From: Parcubacteria group bacterium GW2011_GWC1_41_7
GTDB taxonomy: Bacteria > Patescibacteriota > Minisyncoccia > UBA6257 > HR35
NCBI GenBank assembly: GCA_000997465.1
Contig: LCBW01000001.1
Location: 1 to 40,532, forward strand
DNA: 40,532 nt
Direction: 5' to 3'
This document shows, in pieces, positions 7,333 to 15,669 of this stretch. Position 1 is the first letter of the stretch, and every line of letters begins with the position of its first letter. The translations under genes and the position numbers were made by a program. The notes beneath the pieces are model-generated. The model did not search any database. It saw nothing but the letters and a program-made list of their open reading frames with translations, and was not told where the DNA came from.

Positions 7333-8698
7333 TACTATTGCAACCTTTGCAAAACGAAAGGGATTTATTTATCCGTCGTCTGAAATTTACGGCGGATTTT
7401 CAGCCATTTATGATTACGGTCCGTATGGCGCAGAGCTTGCACAGGCGATAAAACAACAGTGGTGGAAAACAATGGTGCAACTACGGGATGACATTGTTGG
7501 ATTGGATTCTGCTATTTTTATGCATCCTAAAATTTGGGAAGCATCGGGACATGTATCTGGATTTTCAGATCCCCTAACAGAGTGCAGGTCATGCCACAAT
7601 CGATTCCGCGTTGATCATCTTCTTGAAAATATCGGGCAAACAGCTGATGAAAAAATGTCCGAAGACCGCATCAATGAAATTTTTGATGCACATAAGGAAA
7701 AAATAACTTGTCCGGTATGCGGAAAAAAAGATTTTACACCGGTAAAAAAATTCAATCTGCTTGTCAAAGCGAATTTAGGAAACTTTACAGACGATTGGAA
7801 TAAAGACCCTGTGTATTTGCGCGGAGAAACATGTCAAGGTATTTATGTAAATTATAAAAACGTCATGGATTCCATGCGCGTCCAAATCCCCTTTGGTATT
7901 GCACAAACTGGAAAGGCATTTCGAAATGAAATAACCGCTCGTCAATTTATTTTCAGAACACGCGAATTTGAACAGATGGAAATGCAGTATTTTACTGCGC
8001 CAAACAAAGAAATGGAAGCGTATGAATGGCTCAAAAATTATAGATGGCAATCTTATCTTGATATGGGGATAAGTGAAAAAAATCTAAAATGGCACAAACA
8101 TGAAAACTTAGTTTTCTATGCAAAAGAAGCATATGACATTGAATATCAATTCCCTTTTGGATTCAAAGAATTAGAGGGCGTTCATGCGCGAGGAAACTAT
8201 GATCTAACGCAACATAGCACCTTTTCTAAAAAAGACCTCTCTTATAAAGACCCTCAAAGCGGAAAGTCATACATTCCCCATATCGTTGAATCGTCTGTTG
8301 GAGTAGGAAGAATTTTTCTTGCCCTGCTGTGTGAAGCATATACCGAAGAGGACATTGAAGGTGAAGTACGCATTGTTATGAAATTTCCAAAGCATATGGC
8401 CCCGATAAAAGTCGCAGTGTTTCCGCTTTTAAAAAATAAACCGGAACTTGTTGCAAAAGCAAAAGAAATTTTTGACGACGTCAAAACATATACAATGTGT
8501 GAATTTGATGACAATGGAAATGTCGGAAAACGCTATCGAAGGCAGGATGAAATTGGAACTCCCTACTGCATCACGATTGACTTTAACACCCTCACTGATA
8601 ATACTGTTACTATCCGTGACCGCGACAGCATGCAGCAGCAACGCATTGCAATTACGGATATTAAACAATATCTGCAGCAAAATATCAAAACGCTTTAA
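7313..8698 (+). CDS. glyS: glycyl-tRNA synthetase, single-chain class II type
   Basis: The 461-residue enzyme charges tRNA-Gly and is of the alpha2, eukaryote/archaea-like type rather than the alpha2beta2 bacterial type. It opens with the family start (KRKGFIYPSSEIYGG, then YDYGPYGAELA), has zinc-binding pairs CRSC and CPVC (residues near 88 and 135), the class II motif 2 region (FRNEITARQFIFRTREFEQME) and an anticodon-binding C-terminal domain (about 355-461). The start overlaps the upstream surface-protein gene by 20 bases and the stop overlaps the next ATG by one base (TAATG). Translational coupling in one operon is therefore likely. Use of this type is common in CPR. Confidence 0.96.
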   Translation: MKKHSIDTIATFAKRKGFIYPSSEIYGGFSAIYDYGPYGAELAQAIKQQWWKTMVQLRDDIVGLDSAIFMHPKIWEASGHVSGFSDPLTECRSCHNRFRVDHLLENIGQTADEKMSEDRINEIFDAHKEKITCPVCGKKDFTPVKKFNLLVKANLGNFTDDWNKDPVYLRGETCQGIYVNYKNVMDSMRVQIPFGIAQTGKAFRNEITARQFIFRTREFEQMEMQYFTAPNKEMEAYEWLKNYRWQSYLDMGISEKNLKWHKHENLVFYAKEAYDIEYQFPFGFKELEGVHARGNYDLTQHSTFSKKDLSYKDPQSGKSYIPHIVESSVGVGRIFLALLCEAYTEEDIEGEVRIVMKFPKHMAPIKVAVFPLLKNKPELVAKAKEIFDDVKTYTMCEFDDNGNVGKRYRRQDEIGTPYCITIDFNTLTDNTVTIRDRDSMQQQRIAITDIKQYLQQNIKTL

Positions 8699-9615
8699 TG
8701 CAAAAATTCGCTCAGCAAAAAAAGCCCGCCTTTTATGGTATTGCGTTCGCACAAAGCGCAACGGATCTTATCGGAACTTATTGTAAAAGCGACACCGCAG
8801 GAAATATACAAGGATGTCTGCAGGGCCTCTATAACGCTGGTGTCATGTTGGCAATCGCAATTGCATTTTTATTCGCAGTGTTTGGGGCATTCAAATATAT
8901 AACCGGAGCAGCTTCAAATCAAAAAGGTGCGGGCAAGCAGATGATTACCAATGCTATAACAGGACTTGTGATTATTTTCATATCAGGAACAGTTCTCTAC
9001 TGGGTAAACCCTGAAATTTTCAATGCCCAGCTGATTTTATATAATGTCACAAAACTGGATCCGCCGACAATTGATGCCGAGGTCTCACCTATTTATGATG
9101 GAGATAATGCAAGCATCAACCCAGCAGGCCCAACGGTTTCAAATGCGCAATTAAGGGCAACCATTGAGACACAACTACAACAATACGGGAGGGGAGAATT
9201 TTATATAGGAAAAATTATTTTTGACTGCAGTGATAATACTGCAGCTATTTTTAATCATCGTAACGAGCAAATTGCATCACTTCCTGTGCGCTTTGGTGAG
9301 AATGGATGTTCCGACCCGGGAACAGGGCGCCAAGGAGATAACAAAACAACGATAGGAAATTTTCGTGCAGGAGATAAAAAGGCCTGCTTAGATAATCCCA
9401 AGGGATGTAAATCAAGCCTTGGACCATACTTAGGACAAAGGATCATACGGCTTGTAAATTCCCAAAGGCCTGCCATTCTTATTCATGGATCATGGTATGA
9501 TAACGAAAATGATCTAAGGCCAACATGGGGATGTGTACGTATGCGAAATGGAGATCTTGCGGTTTTATACGATTATATTCTTACAAGAAAAACACAAAAC
9601 ATTGTTCAGCGCTAA
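8698..9615 (+). CDS. two-TM VirB2/TrbC-like module fused to an L,D-transpeptidase (YkuD-like) domain
   Basis: The 305-residue protein has two parts. Residues about 35-115 form a two-helix membrane module (helices near 44-68 and 84-106, short Gly/Lys-rich loop TGAASNQKGAGKQ between) like the pilin-like VirB2/TrbC family. Residues about 150-305 look like an L,D-transpeptidase. The catalytic region has HGSW (H263) and, 16 residues later, WGCVRM (C279), fitting the YkuD His/Cys plan. With the basic loop inside, the enzyme faces the wall. The reaction known for the family is 3-3 cross-linking of peptidoglycan. The next gene has a paralogous membrane module with a different enzyme. The enzymatic assignment is strong; the role of the membrane module is inference. 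Confidence 0.85.
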   Translation: MQKFAQQKKPAFYGIAFAQSATDLIGTYCKSDTAGNIQGCLQGLYNAGVMLAIAIAFLFAVFGAFKYITGAASNQKGAGKQMITNAITGLVIIFISGTVLYWVNPEIFNAQLILYNVTKLDPPTIDAEVSPIYDGDNASINPAGPTVSNAQLRATIETQLQQYGRGEFYIGKIIFDCSDNTAAIFNHRNEQIASLPVRFGENGCSDPGTGRQGDNKTTIGNFRAGDKKACLDNPKGCKSSLGPYLGQRIIRLVNSQRPAILIHGSWYDNENDLRPTWGCVRMRNGDLAVLYDYILTRKTQNIVQR

Positions 9616-9618
9616 ATA

Positions 9619-10497
9619 ATGAACCTTACCGATTTTATTAGTATATATTGCACGCCATCCATAGGATCACAAAATACTGCAAATATCCAAGTTTGCTTGC
9701 AGGGACTCTATAATCTTGGCGTCACGCTTGCAGTTGCAATAGCATTTTTATTTGTGGTGTTTGGGGCATTTAAATACATACTGGGTGCCGCAAGCAACCA
9801 AAAAGGTGCGGGCAAACAGATAATCATGAATGCCATTTATGGTCTTGCGTTTATTTTTATATCTGGCACAATTTTGTACTGGGTAAATCCTGCAATTTTC
9901 AAAGCTGAGCTGATTATATATAACGTCAAAAAGTTGGATCCACCTGAATTTATTATTGATGCCGCACCGGTCATAAACGCAGGCGCAACACCGGTTCAAG
10001 GAAGAACAGCCATTATCCCTCCGGGATGCCCCCAAGAATCCGATTTAGTCGCTATCTCGGGGCAAGGTCTTGAATCAAATAAAAAAATTAGAAAGGATAT
10101 TCTTCCGCATCTTCAGAGAGTTGGGCAAGCAGCACATGCGCTTGGGTATAAAATAGTTATTACACAAGGATACAGGAGCTACCAAGATCAAGTTAACATC
10201 TGGAATCATTGGGGGCAAAATCCTCGTTATGCCGCAAGACCAGATCCAACTTGTAAGGCTCCTCATCAAACAGGAGGAGCGGTAGATGGATATTTAGTAC
10301 GCTTACGCGATGGAAAAAAATTTAATCTTAATTACGGAAAACGTAATGGCGCTGATAATATGTCTCAGAATAGCCCCGGAAGAGCCGATCTTGAAAAAAT
10401 ATTTTTTCAAAATGAATGGGCGCGTTATGTAAATGAGTATTGGCATTACGAGTACGGAACCGGAAGATGGCAGCAATGCTCGGGAAGAGCCTGCTGA
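9619..10497 (+). CDS. two-TM VirB2/TrbC-like module fused to an M15 (VanX/VanY-like) D,D-peptidase
   Basis: The 292-residue protein shares its first 110 residues with the preceding protein: the same CLQGLYN start, two membrane helices, loop GAASNQKGAGKQ, and GT(I/V)LYWVNP. Its C-terminal domain is different: a zinc M15 peptidase with H216-x6-D223 (PHQTGGAVDGY) and E273-x2-H276 (NEYWHYEYG). Family members cleave D-Ala-D-Ala or the terminal D-Ala of wall peptides, which would produce or remove the tetrapeptide substrate used by L,D-transpeptidases. The gene starts three bases after the previous stop, so both are one transcript. Whether it is a carboxypeptidase or dipeptidase cannot be decided from sequence. 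Confidence 0.85.
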   Translation: MNLTDFISIYCTPSIGSQNTANIQVCLQGLYNLGVTLAVAIAFLFVVFGAFKYILGAASNQKGAGKQIIMNAIYGLAFIFISGTILYWVNPAIFKAELIIYNVKKLDPPEFIIDAAPVINAGATPVQGRTAIIPPGCPQESDLVAISGQGLESNKKIRKDILPHLQRVGQAAHALGYKIVITQGYRSYQDQVNIWNHWGQNPRYAARPDPTCKAPHQTGGAVDGYLVRLRDGKKFNLNYGKRNGADNMSQNSPGRADLEKIFFQNEWARYVNEYWHYEYGTGRWQQCSGRAC

Positions 10498-10672
10498 TCA
10501 ATACCGACTCACATATGCCATCACAAAAAGGAGTAAACTTGAAACAACAAAAACAACTGCCCACTGCCATCTGCCGGCTTTGAGCTCTACCCATCCAAAC
10601 CATAAAAAGAGAAGGAATATGATGAAAAGAAGGAAAAATCCCATTGTAGTAAAAATATAAATCTACTATGAT

Positions 10673-10678
10673 TATAAT
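10673..10678 (+). promoter_or_regulatory. -10 element upstream of murC
   Basis: A perfect TATAAT lies 30 bases before ATG 10709, inside a small inverted repeat (CTACT...AGTAG). A good -35 is not visible. The 200 bases between the M15 gene and murC hold no gene that I can support. Confidence 0.4.
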
Positions 10679-10708
10679 ATCAAAGTAGTTTATTTTTACG
10701 TGTGCATA

Positions 10709-12121
10709 ATGAAAAAAAAGAAGATTTATTTTATCGGCATCAAGGGAGTTGGGATGTGCGCATATGCGCATATTTGCAAAGCATTCGGATACGCAGTATC
10801 GGGATCCGATACACACGAAAAATTTTTTACTGACGAAGTACTGAAACGACAACACATTGTGTTTTTTGAAGGATTTAAAAAATCTCACATCACAAAAGAT
10901 ATCGATCTCATTGTGGTTTCTCAAGCATACTTTCGCCGAGATAGAGGTTTTGTAGCAGAAAACCCGGAAGTGAAAGAAGCTCTGCAAAAAAATATCCCCT
11001 TACTTCTCTACCCCGAAGCAGTTGCAAAACTCTTCAATAAATGCACCGGCATTGCAGTATGCGGATCACATGGAAAAACCTCAACCACCTCAATGCTGGG
11101 GGAAATTCTAAAAAAATCAGGGATGAATACGATTGCACTTATTGGATCTGAAGTATTGAATTGGAAAAGCAATGCGCTCGTATCCATACAACCAGATCTT
11201 AAAAAATCAATTCATGATCCGATATTTTCAGATGCTCAACTTGAAAAAGTATTTTTTGCAATTGAAGCAGATGAATACCGCGAGGCATTTTTACAGTACT
11301 TCCCTAAAATAACCGTTCTTTTAAATATCGACTACGATCATCCCGACTACTATAAAACAAAAGAAAGCTATACCCGTGCATTTGAAAAATTTGTTGCGCA
11401 ATTGCAACAACCACAGCTTCTTATCACAACCCAAAGAATAAAAATTTCGCCGCAGATAAAAATAATACAGCCGACACCCTATGCCCAACCCCTCTCTATT
11501 CCCGGGGATCATTATCAAAACAATGCTGCGCATGCTGCAGCGGCCGCTGATGCAATTGGTATTCCCAAAGAAATAATAATTTCTGCTCTAAAGGCATGGC
11601 GCGGAGTAAAACGTCGCTTTGAAATATACGGTACCTATAAAGGCATAACATTGGTTGATGATTACGCACATCACCCGACTGAAGTTGCAAGCGTTGCAAA
11701 TTCCCTACGGTCAAGAGGCGTTGACACCCAAAAAACATGGATTGTTTTTCAATCACATACCTACACGCGAACTCTTGAGCTTTTTGACGATTTTGCAAAA
11801 GCATTGTCACTTTTTAACCACGTGGTTATTTTAAAAACATACTCATCAGCTCGCGAACAAACATTTTTGAAAAACGTACTAAAAAGTGAAAAAAAGAAAA
11901 AACAAGCTGACGGAAGCGGTCTTGCGGAAGTTCTTACAAATGCTGCGCGCAAAGCGTGCAGTGAAAAAACAGCCGTATTTGTTTCGACACACGCGCAAGC
12001 TGAATCCTATCTCAAAAAACATATTCAAAAGGGTAACTGGGTACTCACTGTAGGAGCCGGAGATGGCTGGAAAATTCTTGAGAAATTAAAAAATTTTAAA
12101 ATTGCAAAATTGAAAAATTAA
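10709..12121 (+). CDS. murC: UDP-N-acetylmuramate--L-alanine ligase
   Basis: From ATG 10709 the enzyme is 470 residues; a GTG three codons upstream is possible. It shows the N-terminal Rossmann glycine motif (FIGIKGVGM), the ATP-binding P-loop CGSHGKTSTT (residues about 118-127), and the Mur-ligase C-terminal signature DDYAHHPTEV. MurC adds the first amino acid, L-Ala, to UDP-MurNAc in the cytoplasm. The related Mpl enzyme is less likely because of length and the lone setting. The gene follows the wall-peptidase pair but has its own -10, so it may be transcribed alone. Wall precursor genes murB and a MurF-like ligase lie elsewhere in the window. Confidence 0.93.
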   Translation: MKKKKIYFIGIKGVGMCAYAHICKAFGYAVSGSDTHEKFFTDEVLKRQHIVFFEGFKKSHITKDIDLIVVSQAYFRRDRGFVAENPEVKEALQKNIPLLLYPEAVAKLFNKCTGIAVCGSHGKTSTTSMLGEILKKSGMNTIALIGSEVLNWKSNALVSIQPDLKKSIHDPIFSDAQLEKVFFAIEADEYREAFLQYFPKITVLLNIDYDHPDYYKTKESYTRAFEKFVAQLQQPQLLITTQRIKISPQIKIIQPTPYAQPLSIPGDHYQNNAAHAAAAADAIGIPKEIIISALKAWRGVKRRFEIYGTYKGITLVDDYAHHPTEVASVANSLRSRGVDTQKTWIVFQSHTYTRTLELFDDFAKALSLFNHVVILKTYSSAREQTFLKNVLKSEKKKKQADGSGLAEVLTNAARKACSEKTAVFVSTHAQAESYLKKHIQKGNWVLTVGAGDGWKILEKLKNFKIAKLKN

Positions 12122-12358
12122 GGAACAATTTATTTTTGAAATATTATCTTGAGAGAGATTTGAAAAACCTATTTGCAAGTATATCTTTTGAGAGAACGCC
12201 CCAAAGTAATAATATCTCTAATATTTTTCCACCCAAACAATAATTTTTAAAATAGTATTCCAAGCGAAATTTGGGTAGGTATGGCTTGCTTGAGCGGTCG
12301 CGAAGCGAACGCCAAACTTAGCACATCGAACGAAAGATATATTTCAAAAATCTGATAC

Positions 12359-13255
12359 CTACACCACCATTTGCTCTAACACCTCCACTCGCTCCTCAAT
12401 TGCAGGATGTGTTGCAAATAAATTCCCAAGCCACGACGCAAATCCCTTTTGAGATCGAAACGGATTTGCAATAAATAAATGTGCAGTTGACGGCTGGGCT
12501 TGCGTAAGCGGGAATGCATCACGAGAAATTTCCCGCAGGGCTGATGCAAGTCCCCTTGGATTTTTTGTAATATACGCGCTCGTTGCATCAGCTAAGAATT
12601 CCCGTTTTCGCGAAATTGCTAAATGTAAAAGCTGAGCAAAAAGAGGAGCTAAAATCGCAAATAAAAATGCAAGTGCCAAAAGCAAAACCCCCCCTTCTCG
12701 CCTTTCATCATTGTTTCCTCCAAACAAACTCATGCGTAAAAAAAAGTTTGCAATAATGCTCACTAAGCCCGCAAGTACCCCAGCTAAGGCCATTAAGCGA
12801 ATGTCATAATTTTTAATATGCCCAATCTCATGCGCAAGTACCCCATCAAGCTGCTCGGGAGTTAAACGCGCAACAAGACCGCTGGTAACAGCAAGCGCAC
12901 TATGATTGTAATCGCGTCCAGTTGCAAATGCGTTCATCGCATTGCTTTCAATGACATACAGGGAAGGCACGGGAACCTGCGCTAAAACACTCAAACGCGC
13001 TACTGACTCTTGCACTTGTTTATATTCATTTTCTCCTATAGGACGAGCACGATTTAAGGCAATTGCCCATTTATCGCTATACCAATATGACAATCCATTC
13101 ATCACTAAAGCAAATACAACCCCCATATAAAAAATTGACTTATTCCCTAAAAGATAGGAAAAAAAGAAGCTGATTCCAACAACAAGTCCAAAGAAAAATA
13201 GCAAAAGCATCCATGTTTTCATAATATTTTGACTTTTCAAGTATTGTATCTGCAT
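12359..13255 (-). CDS. htpX: M48 membrane metalloprotease HtpX
   Basis: The 298-residue protein has paired N-terminal membrane segments (about 14-55), the zinc motif HEIGH (H142, H146, catalytic E143), the downstream glutamate ligand in REFLAD (E219), and further membrane segments at about 154-176 and 190-212. HtpX degrades misfolded membrane proteins. The active site faces the cytoplasm in characterised members. It starts ten bases after a 59-residue membrane protein and is probably co-transcribed with it. The gene usually seen beside htpX, lemA, is absent here. Confidence 0.95.
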   Translation of the reverse strand: MQIQYLKSQNIMKTWMLLLFFFGLVVGISFFFSYLLGNKSIFYMGVVFALVMNGLSYWYSDKWAIALNRARPIGENEYKQVQESVARLSVLAQVPVPSLYVIESNAMNAFATGRDYNHSALAVTSGLVARLTPEQLDGVLAHEIGHIKNYDIRLMALAGVLAGLVSIIANFFLRMSLFGGNNDERREGGVLLLALAFLFAILAPLFAQLLHLAISRKREFLADATSAYITKNPRGLASALREISRDAFPLTQAQPSTAHLFIANPFRSQKGFASWLGNLFATHPAIEERVEVLEQMVV

Positions 13256-13264
13256 GATTTATTT

Positions 13265-13444
13265 TTATGCTAATTTTTCAGCGACTTCTTTTTCCTCTTC
13301 CGCACGTATTTGTTTTAAAAGAATAACCCAACACACCACAATAATAAAAACAGCAAAAAGTAAAACCTGAAGCGATATAAGATGAATCCCGTATAAAATC
13401 CCTGCGACTATAAGTAAAAGAATAAAAAAGGGTTCCTCAAACAT
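13265..13444 (-). CDS. 59-residue membrane protein upstream of htpX
   Basis: ATG 13444 opens a 59-codon frame ending at 13265. It has two hydrophobic stretches (about residues 6-20 and 25-43) and a charged C-terminal tail rich in Glu and Lys. TATACT (13455-13460) lies ten bases before the ATG, and htpX begins ten bases after the stop, so it is the first gene of the pair. The family is not recognised. A helper or substrate-presenting role with HtpX is only a guess from position. Confidence 0.65.
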   Translation of the reverse strand: MFEEPFFILLLIVAGILYGIHLISLQVLLFAVFIIVVCWVILLKQIRAEEEKEVAEKLA

Positions 13445-13454
13445 ATCTTATAAC

Positions 13455-13460
13455 AGTATA
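13455..13460 (-). promoter_or_regulatory. -10 element ten bases before the small membrane gene
   Basis: TATACT on the minus strand would place the transcript start about three bases before ATG 13444, making it almost leaderless. Confidence 0.4.
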
Positions 13461-13488
13461 TCTTTAATAAACCAAAAATCAAACATTC

Positions 13489-13537
13489 GCGGCGTGTATT
13501 CAACGCCGCAAGCGTAGACCCGAAGGGGCTGTAGCGC
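13489..13537 (-). repeat. GC-rich interspersed repeat, copy 3
   Basis: Read on the minus strand it has the shared core GCGCTACAGCCCCTTCGGG, then TCTACGCTTGCGGC, ending in a perfect hairpin GCGGCGT/ACGCCGC (13489-13495 with 13503-13509). The terminal palindrome differs in sequence from copies 1 and 4. Confidence 0.7.
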
Positions 13538-13753
13538 ACAAAAAAAATACATGGAATTTTTATTTTCGCAGCGAACTCACGAAAAGTCCCAAGTGTATGT
13601 TGCGCGAGCAAGTAAGAAATGCGAACATCTTTGATGTGAGCGAGCAAAGCGACGAGAGGATAGTCGCGTTAAACCAGACCCGAGCGTTTTCATAAAACGA
13701 GCGAGCCAACATACTGGACTTTGTCGTATGTTATGTAAGCGAGAAAATAAAAA

Positions 13754-15436
13754 TTAATTACTTTGCGCCTGTAACAATTCCTGCGTATTGTCGGGTTGTA
13801 TATTGTAGTAGTTCACTAAAAATTCAAGCATTCTTTTTGCGGTAGGAACAGTAGTTACCATGGCAAGCCCTCCGTTTGGCTTGTCTAACCGGACAAGCAT
13901 GGTAAACTCCGGGTTATTCAAAGGAATCATGATAAGAAAGGTATTAATCACATCGTCAGTATATTTTCCGTTGACCGGAATAAGCGCAGATCCTGTTTTT
14001 CCGCCAATGCGAAATCCCGGAACTTGCGCTTGTTTTCCTGATCCATTTTTCATAACACGCTCCATCAGATGTCGAATTCCAGATAGGGTATTTTTTGAAC
14101 ATGCTGCGTCCGATGCCCCCAATTGCGCATTTCCATGTAATGATTTTTGTCCGTCGGAAATAGCATAATCTCCAAAAGAAAGTTTTCTCACCCTGCAATC
14201 TAAAGCAATCGCATTTAAAAATTGAAGTATGTGTGCGGGAGAAACAGAAATACCGTGCCCATAACTTGCGGTTGCGAAATTAACTTCACGAAAATCTGAT
14301 TTTTTTAAATTTTCTAAATTTCCTTCATAGACGTTTGGCAAATCAACGCGCGGAGTTTCATCAAATTTAAATTTTTCAAGCATATTCAAAAAATAGATAT
14401 TTCCAATAAGCCGCTCAATAAAAACTGAACCCGTATTCAATGATTGCTCAAACGCCTCTCCTAAGGTAATAAGACCTCTTCCTTTTTTGTCAAAATTTGA
14501 AATTTTCCACCCATTAATTTCAATAAAGCCAGCATCGTAGTACGTTTGGTTTTCATTAAACACTCTCTTTTCAACAGCAGACAAATACGTAAGCGCTTTC
14601 ATGATTGACCCTGGCTCATAATTTTGAATAAACTTTGTGCGAAACACCTGGTAATCGCTTACCTCACTGAAATTATTCGGATCAAAGGATGGGCTCTCTG
14701 CAAGTGCAATAATTTGCCCATTGGGACGCGCGACCACAATCATGCCTCCTGTTGTTTTAAATGTATCAATTGCCCATTGCAATGTTTGCTCTGCTTCTTT
14801 TTGTACAAAATAATCAATTGACAAAACAACATCCTGCCCGCTCACTGGAGCCTCCGCTTTGTCAATGCCAAATTTATATCCTTCAAATCCACGCAAGATA
14901 TCATCGTAATATTTTTCAACACCATACTTCCCTTCAAGTACTCCATCTTTATTGCGTGCAACAAATCCCAAAACTGTTGATAAAAAACTTTTTTCCGGGT
15001 AAATTCTTTTATAACTTACCTCAAAAAAAAGCGAATTAAAATGTAAATTCTGAAGCGATTTTTTCTGCGAATCTGAAATTCCTTTTTTTAAAATAATCGC
15101 CCCTGAATCTAATTTTTCCGGAATGACGATATCGGGCAAAAATGTACGTATGCGATCAAGTTCGATTTTTGGATTATCTGAAACACGAGCATTGAAATAT
15201 ACATCATATTGTTTTTCAGAAATAGCGACAGGATATTTATTTTTATCCTTATCTTGAACATACAGTGTTCCTCTCTTTGGGGTAATAACACGAAAATGGC
15301 TGTTTTCTACTCTTTCAATTTTTTTTTCAAGGTCGCTTGCACGAACAATCTGAAGCCGAAAAAGTCCCCACAGCACGATAAGCCAGGGAACAAAAATAAC
15401 AATAAAGCAAAGAACGTCCAGTCGACGGGATTTCAT
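13754..15436 (-). CDS. ftsI: class B penicillin-binding protein (FtsI/PBP2-like transpeptidase)
   Basis: The 560-residue protein has an N-terminal membrane segment (about 8-30), a dimerisation/pedestal region, and a transpeptidase domain with all three motifs: SxxK as SIMK (S277, K280), SxN as SLN (332-334) and KTG (480-482). It cross-links septal peptidoglycan. It follows mraZ, rsmH and an ftsL-like gene in the standard dcw order, overlapping the latter by four bases, so FtsI is the better assignment than an elongation PBP2. The glycine usually found after KTG is replaced by GS (KTGSA), a common variant. No PASTA domains are present. Confidence 0.94.
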   Translation of the reverse strand: MKSRRLDVLCFIVIFVPWLIVLWGLFRLQIVRASDLEKKIERVENSHFRVITPKRGTLYVQDKDKNKYPVAISEKQYDVYFNARVSDNPKIELDRIRTFLPDIVIPEKLDSGAIILKKGISDSQKKSLQNLHFNSLFFEVSYKRIYPEKSFLSTVLGFVARNKDGVLEGKYGVEKYYDDILRGFEGYKFGIDKAEAPVSGQDVVLSIDYFVQKEAEQTLQWAIDTFKTTGGMIVVARPNGQIIALAESPSFDPNNFSEVSDYQVFRTKFIQNYEPGSIMKALTYLSAVEKRVFNENQTYYDAGFIEINGWKISNFDKKGRGLITLGEAFEQSLNTGSVFIERLIGNIYFLNMLEKFKFDETPRVDLPNVYEGNLENLKKSDFREVNFATASYGHGISVSPAHILQFLNAIALDCRVRKLSFGDYAISDGQKSLHGNAQLGASDAACSKNTLSGIRHLMERVMKNGSGKQAQVPGFRIGGKTGSALIPVNGKYTDDVINTFLIMIPLNNPEFTMLVRLDKPNGGLAMVTTVPTAKRMLEFLVNYYNIQPDNTQELLQAQSN

Positions 15437-15669
15437 CTCAGCGTAACCGATGGTTCAAGGATATATTCGCGCGCAGGAGGCTGATATCCTAAAAGCTCAA
15501 ACCTTTCCTTTTGTAAGGTGCTGGCAACATGACTATACAGCACGCTATTTTCGTTGCTTAATGAGGAAACTTGGTCCAAAGAACGATCAACAAGCGACGC
15601 ATATTCTTTGGACCAAATTCGCTCATTCAAAATCATCCCAAACAGCATAACCAACAAGACAAGGTGCAC
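15433..15669 (-). CDS. FtsL-like division protein
   Basis: A 78-residue frame has one membrane helix (about 1-14) and then a hydrophilic, heptad-like coiled region (about 20-55). This size and plan, and the position between rsmH and ftsI, are those of FtsL, which holds the septal synthase complex together. Sequence similarity is too low to name it by motif. The start is uncertain. GTG 15669 is the only conventional start and lies inside the 3' end of rsmH. The frame stays open further upstream with a basic, membrane-proximal stretch typical of FtsL (RHTSYKKLPSFNWS), but no ATG, GTG or TTG is present there. Confidence 0.7.
   Translation of the reverse strand: MHLVLLVMLFGMILNERIWSKEYASLVDRSLDQVSSLSNENSVLYSHVASTLQKERFELLGYQPPAREYILEPSVTLR

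Larger units (their letters stand above)
13445..13753 (-). other. gene-free repeat-rich stretch between ftsI and the htpX pair
   Basis: No supported gene lies here. It holds the promoter of the small membrane gene, one copy of the GC-rich interspersed repeat (13489-13537), a hairpin AACATAC/GTATGTT near 13712-13736, an imperfect palindrome around CGAGCGTTTT (13681-13703), and many short GCGAG-type repeats. A 30-base stretch at 13620-13649 is closely matched by 35987-36016. The region looks like decayed repeat sequence. Confidence 0.6.

Noticed and set aside
10433..10660. Plus-strand frame of 75 codons overlapping the end of the M15 gene
   Set aside because: It starts inside the M15 coding region in another frame, has no domain and no plausible start signal. 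A 14-codon TTG frame after AAGGAG near 10531 was also considered and is too weak to list.
13489..13538. CRISPR array from the GC-rich repeats
   Set aside because: Copies are few, far apart and variable in length, without regular spacers or cas genes.
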